Of a stretch of DNA of 48,427 nt, positions 45,501 to 48,427 are shown one piece after another; positions within the stretch are counted from its first letter, which is position 1; each line of letters begins with the position of its first letter. The stretch is taken from the NCBI GenBank assembly GCA_002162925.1, contig MABC01000091.1, forward strand, positions 1 to 48,427, read 5' to 3'. This DNA comes from Thalassotalea sp. 42_200_T64. Its GTDB lineage: Bacteria; Pseudomonadota; Gammaproteobacteria; Enterobacterales; Alteromonadaceae. The notes beneath the pieces are model-generated. The model had not been told where the DNA came from and ran no database searches. It saw only the letters and a list, made by a program, of their open reading frames with translations. The position numbers and the translations under genes are program-made.

Positions 45501-45677
45501 GCCGGTGTATCGTTAGCGACTGTCTTTACCTTGTTTATCGTACCTGGTGCCTATTATTGGCTATGTCGAAATACCAAATCACCAGAATACATTGCCAAAC
45601 AGATAGAACAACAGAGCTCACTTAAAAGTTCAAACAACAAACCCACTCAAAAGGCTATCCCTGCCTGTCGTGGATAA
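42540..45677 (+). CDS. RND efflux pump, inner-membrane permease (HAE-1 type)
   Basis: The 1045-residue protein has twelve membrane segments and two large periplasmic loops. It begins LSVKRPVFATVLNLLIITFG, and the fourth helix has the proton-relay aspartate pair in LVVDDSIVVLENIYRRIENG. A second-half counterpart GLAAKNGILIVEFANQLRDAG lies near residue 920. Loops contain SYPGASAAIVETKIT. It probably exports hydrophobic toxins with the upstream adaptor; no outer-membrane factor gene is adjacent. The last dozen codons (KPTQKAIPACRG) and the stop are read from an interspersed repeat, so the original tail has been replaced. Confidence 0.95.
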   Translation: MILSDLSVKRPVFATVLNLLIITFGIVAFLLLPLREYPDTDKPVVTVSTSYPGASAAIVETKITQILEDKISGIAGVKNIKSTSRDGRSRIQIEFENDREIDDAANDVRDKISSELRRLPDQADPPEVQKASDDGDVIAWFTLTSDVFNTLELTDYANRYIVDRFAVVNGVSEIMVGGGRTYAMKITLNRQAMAARDITVNDIENTLKAENVELPAGDIKSVDRVFNVRVARSYKTAVDFSNMVITRGENNSLVRLSDVADVKIASADDETMFKGNGRNMVGLGIIKQSTANTIDVVEAARAELEEVKLNLPAGTTITPSYDSSIFIKESISEVYNTLGIAMLMVVLVIFIFLGNIRATLIPAVTVPVALIGSMIALSALGFSINLLTLLALVLAIGLVVDDSIVVLENIYRRIENGEKPIMAAYHGGREVAFAVVATTMVLVAVFVPLIFLAGDIGRLFTEFALAIAAAVIFSSITALSLTPMMCSKLLKHRQRSSSFGQLLDRGFAKLEASYANSLRSVIKQPLMIVLVMLLAFASLWSILDKLPSEYAPKEDRGGAFLIMSGAEGASYANNSANMKKIEEKLLRHYHEGTLERVIVRVPGFGGTGGIAIIGLPSWHERDISTFDFIHDFNSELASITDVRAFSMMRGGIGGRRGGGRPIGFVLQGNSYEELARWRDIILSRAQENPNIISLESDYKETSPQLLINIDRARAADLGVSVGDIGTTLETMLGKRRVTTYVERGEEYDVILEGDENEYRSPSSIDNIYVRSNSTDQLVAMSNLISIEESARAKELRRYNRLKSITISGNVADGYTLGEALDYLNEIVKQELPVEAAVDYSGQSQKLKEGGSSMLMIFGLALLITYLVLAAQFESFIHPFVIMLTVPLALVGALAGLYAMGMSLNIYSQIGIVMLIGLAAKNGILIVEFANQLRDAGEEFTDAIVKGSQQRLRPIVMTSFTTVMSSIPLVIAVGPGAESRMVLGVVIFAGVSLATVFTLFIVPGAYYWLCRNTKSPEYIAKQIEQQSSLKSSNNKPTQKAIPACRG

Positions 45678-45690
45678 GTACATATATGGA
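45643..45690 (-). repeat. GGCAGGCAGGGATAGCC repeat, inverted copy
   Basis: The reverse complement reads TCCATATATGTACTTATCC, then GACAGGCAGGGATAGCC and TTTTGAGTGG, matching 33959-34001 and 121-166. The copy overlaps the 3' end of the RND pump gene. Confidence 0.8.
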
Positions 45691-45713
45691 CCCAAAAGCC
45701 AATCATTTTAAAA

Positions 45714-46889
45714 CTACTGAAGTTGCGCCGGCACCTTGGTCGGTTTTATTTGTTCACTGGCATAACAACCTAACACCTTGATGAAACGGGTCAACTTCGT
45801 TAATTCGGTTAAACAATCTTGCATTATCGCCGATTTTAAATTGGCTTCAAGATCAATATAAAACATCTCTTCCCAGGGGCGGCCCTGAATAGGACGAGAT
45901 TCGAGTTTAGACATGTTAATGCCGTGTTGTTTTAATACCAACAAACAATCCACCAAAGCACCAGGGTTTTGACTTGTGGCTAGAATTAATGTGGTTTTCG
46001 CCGGAATTTGTACGGCAACGTCTACGGGTTTACGAGCGACTAAAATAAAGCGGGTGTGATTTTCCTGCTGGTTGGCTATCGATTTTGTTAATGACAGTAA
46101 ATCGTATAACTTACCACCTTCTTCAGAGCCCATTACGGCAACATTCGCTTGTTTAAGCTCTGCGGCTTTTTGCATCGCCTGCGCACTTGAATCACAATAT
46201 TCAATGCGTATGCCTTCTTGTTTATTCAAAAAATTGCTGCATTGCTGTACCGGTTGGGCATGAGCATAAATGGTATCGATTTTATCCAAAGAAGTATTCA
46301 CTGCAGTTAATAAACAATGATCTATGGGTTGCGATAATTCACCCACAATTGACAGGTTGGTGTGTTGCAGTAGATCGTACACTTCGTTGATACTGCCAGA
46401 GCTGGTATTTTCAATAGGTAGCATGCCGTAATCTACGTTACCAGATTCAACCTGATGCAAAATACCACTAAAACTGTCGCAACCAAATTCGATGATCTCT
46501 TCGGCGCGTCGAGAAAAATAGCGATAACTGGCCAAATAGCTGTACGAACCTTTGTCACCTAAAAACGCCACACTTACCGTTGGGGTTTTAATGTTCGGGT
46601 TTTTCAGCTGCTGCAAATAGGCTTGCTGATTTAATACCGAATCTTCAATGATGGTTTGAAAGATATTGGTCACGTAATGGGCGTCTAAACCTTCTTTTTT
46701 ACCCTGTTGGATAAGTCTTACCAATAACTCTTGCTCGCGTTGCTGATCACGCACCGGACGAACTTGATGAGCTTTACTCTTCGCCACATTTAAGGTGAGA
46801 GAACGGCGTTTGGCAAACAAGCTCAGTAAATCCTGATCTAAATTGGTAATTTGTTCACGGATAACATTCAAATCTAAACTGTCTTTCAC
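45714..46889 (-). CDS. pheA: Chorismate mutase / prephenate dehydratase (P-protein)
   Basis: PheA turns chorismate into prephenate and then phenylpyruvate, the precursor of phenylalanine. The 391-residue protein has an AroQ mutase domain (1-90; LNVIREQITNLDQDLLSLFAKRRSL), a dehydratase domain (about 105-285; VAFLGDKGSYSYLA, LPIENTSSGSINEVYDLL) and a C-terminal ACT domain with GALVDCLLVL and KLESRPIQGRPW, the site of feedback inhibition by phenylalanine. A Phe leader peptide and attenuator precede it. Confidence 0.97.
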   Translation of the reverse strand: MKDSLDLNVIREQITNLDQDLLSLFAKRRSLTLNVAKSKAHQVRPVRDQQREQELLVRLIQQGKKEGLDAHYVTNIFQTIIEDSVLNQQAYLQQLKNPNIKTPTVSVAFLGDKGSYSYLASYRYFSRRAEEIIEFGCDSFSGILHQVESGNVDYGMLPIENTSSGSINEVYDLLQHTNLSIVGELSQPIDHCLLTAVNTSLDKIDTIYAHAQPVQQCSNFLNKQEGIRIEYCDSSAQAMQKAAELKQANVAVMGSEEGGKLYDLLSLTKSIANQQENHTRFILVARKPVDVAVQIPAKTTLILATSQNPGALVDCLLVLKQHGINMSKLESRPIQGRPWEEMFYIDLEANLKSAIMQDCLTELTKLTRFIKVLGCYASEQIKPTKVPAQLQ

Positions 46890-46912
46890 CTTTTACTCCA
46901 AACTTATTGGTT

Positions 46913-46947
46913 ATATAAATAATAAAGCCTCCATTAGGAGGCTTTTT
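46913..46947 (-). terminator. pheA attenuator terminator
   Basis: On the minus strand, AAAGCCTCC, loop TAAT, GGAGGCTTT is followed by ATTATTT, about 35 bases before pheA. The upstream GGAGG (46977-46981) can pair with the CCTCC of the 5' arm and would then block the terminator. A third hairpin, CCAGT-TAAT-ACTGG (46980-46993), overlaps that GGAGG. These are the three alternative folds of a classical attenuator. Confidence 0.8.
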
Positions 46948-46985
46948 CGACGTTTTTAAGTTAGCAACGAAAAATCCCTCCAGTA

Positions 46986-47033
46986 TTAACTGGTAAAGAA
47001 TCGAAACTTAAAAACTAATAATTCAATATTCAT
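46986..47033 (-). CDS. pheL: Phenylalanine leader peptide
   Basis: A 15-codon frame reads MNIELLVFKFRFFTS. Four of its codons are Phe, clustered at residues 8-13. Its stop codon falls inside the first attenuator hairpin, as in other amino-acid leaders. AAGG lies two to three bases before the ATG, closer than usual. Confidence 0.8.
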   Translation of the reverse strand: MNIELLVFKFRFFTS

Positions 47034-47039
47034 GCCTTA

Positions 47040-47068
47040 ACTCTATTAAGCAGGCGAAAAACTGTCAA
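47040..47068 (-). promoter_or_regulatory. Promoter of pheL-pheA
   Basis: On the minus strand a perfect -35, TTGACA (47063-47068), is 17 bases from TAGAGT (47040-47045). The transcript would begin close to the leader start codon, so the leader RNA ahead of the peptide is very short. Confidence 0.6.
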
Positions 47069-47137
47069 CTGATTATTCGTTTTCTGTTAAAATAATCGCC
47101 ATTAAATTTTTATATCTAAGACTTTGTAGGAATATTG

Positions 47138-47689
47138 ATGTCTTCATTACAAGATCAGTTACTAAAAGCCGGGTTAACTACCAAGCAAAAAGCCAAGCAG
47201 GCGAATAGTGACAAACGCAAAAAAAACAAACAAAAACGTAGTGGTGTCAAAGTTGAGGCTTCATTACAAGAACAGGTAAAGCTAGACTTAGCCAAAACCC
47301 AAGCTGAAAAAGCGGCGAAAGATAAAGCGCTAAATGATCAAAAGCAACAGCAACTGGCCGATAAAGAGCTACAGCAACGCATTCTACAAATACTGCAACA
47401 TCACAACATTAAAAATATTAATGGCGATGTGGAATATAACTACACCGATAACGGCAAAATTAAAAAATTGTTTGTTGACGGTGTTACCCAAAAGGCATTA
47501 GTAAATGGCCGGTTAGCCATTTGTGCCTTAGCCGACACGACCTACCTGGTAACCAGTGAAACTGCTGAGAAAATAGCCACCTTAGATGCCAGTGTTATTT
47601 TGTTGAGTAATGAAAAAGTTGCCAGTGAAGAGATTGAAGAAGATGACCCATATGCCGATTATCAAATTCCCGATGATTTAATGTGGTAG
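47138..47689 (+). CDS. yaiL: YaiL-like protein (DUF2058)
   Basis: The 183-residue protein begins SSLQDQLLKAGL and has a long, very basic, Lys/Gln-rich helix (about 15-90), then a small folded part (IKNINGDVEYNYTDNGKIKKLFVD) and an acidic end (EEDDPYADYQIPDDLMW). This is the DUF2058 layout, named after E. coli YaiL and thought to bind nucleic acid, though function is not established. The ATG at 47138 has AGGA six bases before it. Confidence 0.88.
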   Translation: MSSLQDQLLKAGLTTKQKAKQANSDKRKKNKQKRSGVKVEASLQEQVKLDLAKTQAEKAAKDKALNDQKQQQLADKELQQRILQILQHHNIKNINGDVEYNYTDNGKIKKLFVDGVTQKALVNGRLAICALADTTYLVTSETAEKIATLDASVILLSNEKVASEEIEEDDPYADYQIPDDLMW

Positions 47690-47740
47690 TCAACCCCTAG
47701 AAAATCACACCTTATTTTATTTACCCATTAGGAAACAACT

Positions 47741-48100
47741 ATGCCTATTTTACGATTTATTATTGGCCGAATTATTTTATTAATAAATTTTTTAACCATG
47801 CCGAAAGCCGTTAAACGTGATGACAATAGCCAACAAGCTATCGACAAAAAAACGGAAAATTTCAGTTTATACCAGTTAAATGCCTGCCCATTTTGTGTCA
47901 AAGTACGTCGTTCAATGAAACGCCAAAATTTGAACATACAATTACGCGACATCAAGCAAGACAATCACCTCAATGATTTGCTAGATAATGGTGGCAAACG
48001 CACTGTACCGTGTTTGCGTATCGACAATAGCGATGGCAGCAGTCAATGGATGTATGAATCAAAGGCGATTGTTGCCTATCTTGATCAAGTTGCAGCATAA
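47741..48100 (+). CDS. Membrane-anchored glutaredoxin
   Basis: The 119-residue protein has an N-terminal hydrophobic segment (FIIGRIILLINFLTM, about 6-20), a charged linker, and a glutaredoxin/GST-N-like domain from residue about 42. The active site is LNACPFCVKVRR with CPFC; GKRTVPCLRID gives the cis-proline, and MYESKAIVAYLDQ the glutathione-binding end. It should reduce disulfides with glutathione while attached to the inner face of the membrane. Glutathione is made by gshA in this window. Confidence 0.88.
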   Translation: MPILRFIIGRIILLINFLTMPKAVKRDDNSQQAIDKKTENFSLYQLNACPFCVKVRRSMKRQNLNIQLRDIKQDNHLNDLLDNGGKRTVPCLRIDNSDGSSQWMYESKAIVAYLDQVAA

Positions 48101-48122
48101 AGCGAAAGCTTAAATGACAATA

Positions 48123-48284
48123 ATACCAATTTGATTAATTAAGTGGTCTACTTTTTCATGAGGGAAAACGGATAAATACAAGGCATAAAGTTTAATAAGT
48201 AGTTATTCTACTTATAAACTTTATAACGCAGTAGTTATTTGTTTTAGCCATTAAAAATGATCAGGTAATTAGTCAACTCGGTAT
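48123..48284 (-). repeat. 162-bp palindromic interspersed repeat, copy 3 (inverted)
   Basis: Exactly as long as the copies at 8115 and 9776 but in the opposite orientation, with more differences. The ends read ATACCAATTTGATTAA and TTAGTCAACTCGGTAT. Confidence 0.88.
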
Positions 48285-48290
48285 AATAAT

Positions 48291-48318
48291 GACCTGAAGA
48301 ATTCAGGTCTTTTTTTTT
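48291..48318 (+). terminator. Intrinsic terminator after the glutaredoxin gene
   Basis: GACCTGAA, loop GAA, TTCAGGTC form an eight-base stem followed by nine T. A group II intron begins at the end of the T-run. Confidence 0.93.
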
Positions 48319-48427
48319 GTTTGCCCAGCAAAGCTGGCAAACCCGACAGACTGAAAGAAGTCTGTATCACCCTGACTAAGGGGAAGATAATCCGAATGGC
48401 AAGGGCGTTATCGGCTAACGATAGGGT
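48319..48427 (+). mobile_element. Group II intron, 5' end (domain I)
   Basis: The sequence begins GTTTGCCCAGC, a variant of the GUGYG start of group II introns. It continues with paired segments typical of domain I: CAGACTGAAAGAAGTCTG, then CCCTGACTAAGGGG and CCGAATGGCAAGGGCG. The window ends before any reading frame. The element is directly behind an intrinsic terminator, a usual site for bacterial class C introns. The exact 5' boundary is inferred. Confidence 0.75.

Overview
The window comes from the chromosome of a free-living, probably marine, gammaproteobacterium. It is AT-rich. The blocks ribH-nusB-thiL-pgpA, ffh/ypjD/corB, rpsP-rimM-trmD-rplS, aroF-tyrA and pheA, together with SNF-type Na+ symporters, NhaC-like antiporters, TPR-sulfotransferases and many short interspersed repeats, fit Alteromonadales, most likely Colwelliaceae (Colwellia/Thalassotalea). 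The taxon is an inference from gene content, not a search result.

Layout. 1-760: the 3' end of a group II intron (domains V and VI), a tRNA-Arg(CCT), and a gene-free stretch. 762-5441: a divergent FlgD-like protein, an FlrB-like kinase, an FlrC-like sigma-54 activator, the MlaA lipoprotein and a small membrane protein. 5672-8044: ribH-nusB-thiL-pgpA. 8115-9937: two direct copies of a 162-bp palindromic repeat flank the GTPase gene ylqF and a HIT-family gene. 9977-11938: panE, a VanZ-like gene and yajQ. 12020-15837: a TPR-sulfotransferase faces a two-gene unit encoding a second sulfotransferase and an Asp/Asn beta-hydroxylase-like protein, both ending in the same zinc-binding SEC-C tail. 16025-24568: an SNF-family symporter, a pseudouridine synthase, an NhaC-like antiporter, gshA, a possible small RNA, an SLT-like lipoprotein and a GMC oxidoreductase. 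24644-28905: corB-like, ypjD, the remnant of a Cu/Zn efflux permease, two microsatellites and ffh. 29176-31708: a DUF805-like membrane protein, a dense repeat cluster and an EamA transporter. 31953-33906: the rpsP-rimM-trmD-rplS operon. 33907-36850: a repeat-rich, gene-poor stretch, then acs. 37069-39997: a tyrosine-rich leader peptide, aroF, tyrA and a thioredoxin-like gene. 40072-45677: two small membrane-associated proteins and an RND efflux adaptor/pump pair. 45714-47033: pheA with a phenylalanine leader peptide and attenuator. 47138-48100: a YaiL-like protein and a membrane-anchored glutaredoxin. 48123-48427: a third 162-bp repeat, an intrinsic terminator and, right after its T-run, the 5' end of another group II intron.

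How the genes fit together. The aromatic genes (aroF, tyrA, pheA) appear to be controlled by two separate amino-acid-sensing leader peptides: Tyr-rich for aroF-tyrA and Phe-rich for pheA. In E. coli, pheA/tyrA-aroF, rplS-trmD-rimM-rpsP and ffh/ypjD/yfjD lie side by side. Here the same blocks are kept, but they are spread apart by transporters, efflux genes and repeats. The most unusual gene group is the sulfotransferase/hydroxylase set with SEC-C tails. The most unusual non-coding content is the repeat load: a 162-bp palindromic element, two further short repeat families, several 7-bp tandem arrays, and two cases where a repeat supplies the end of a reading frame.
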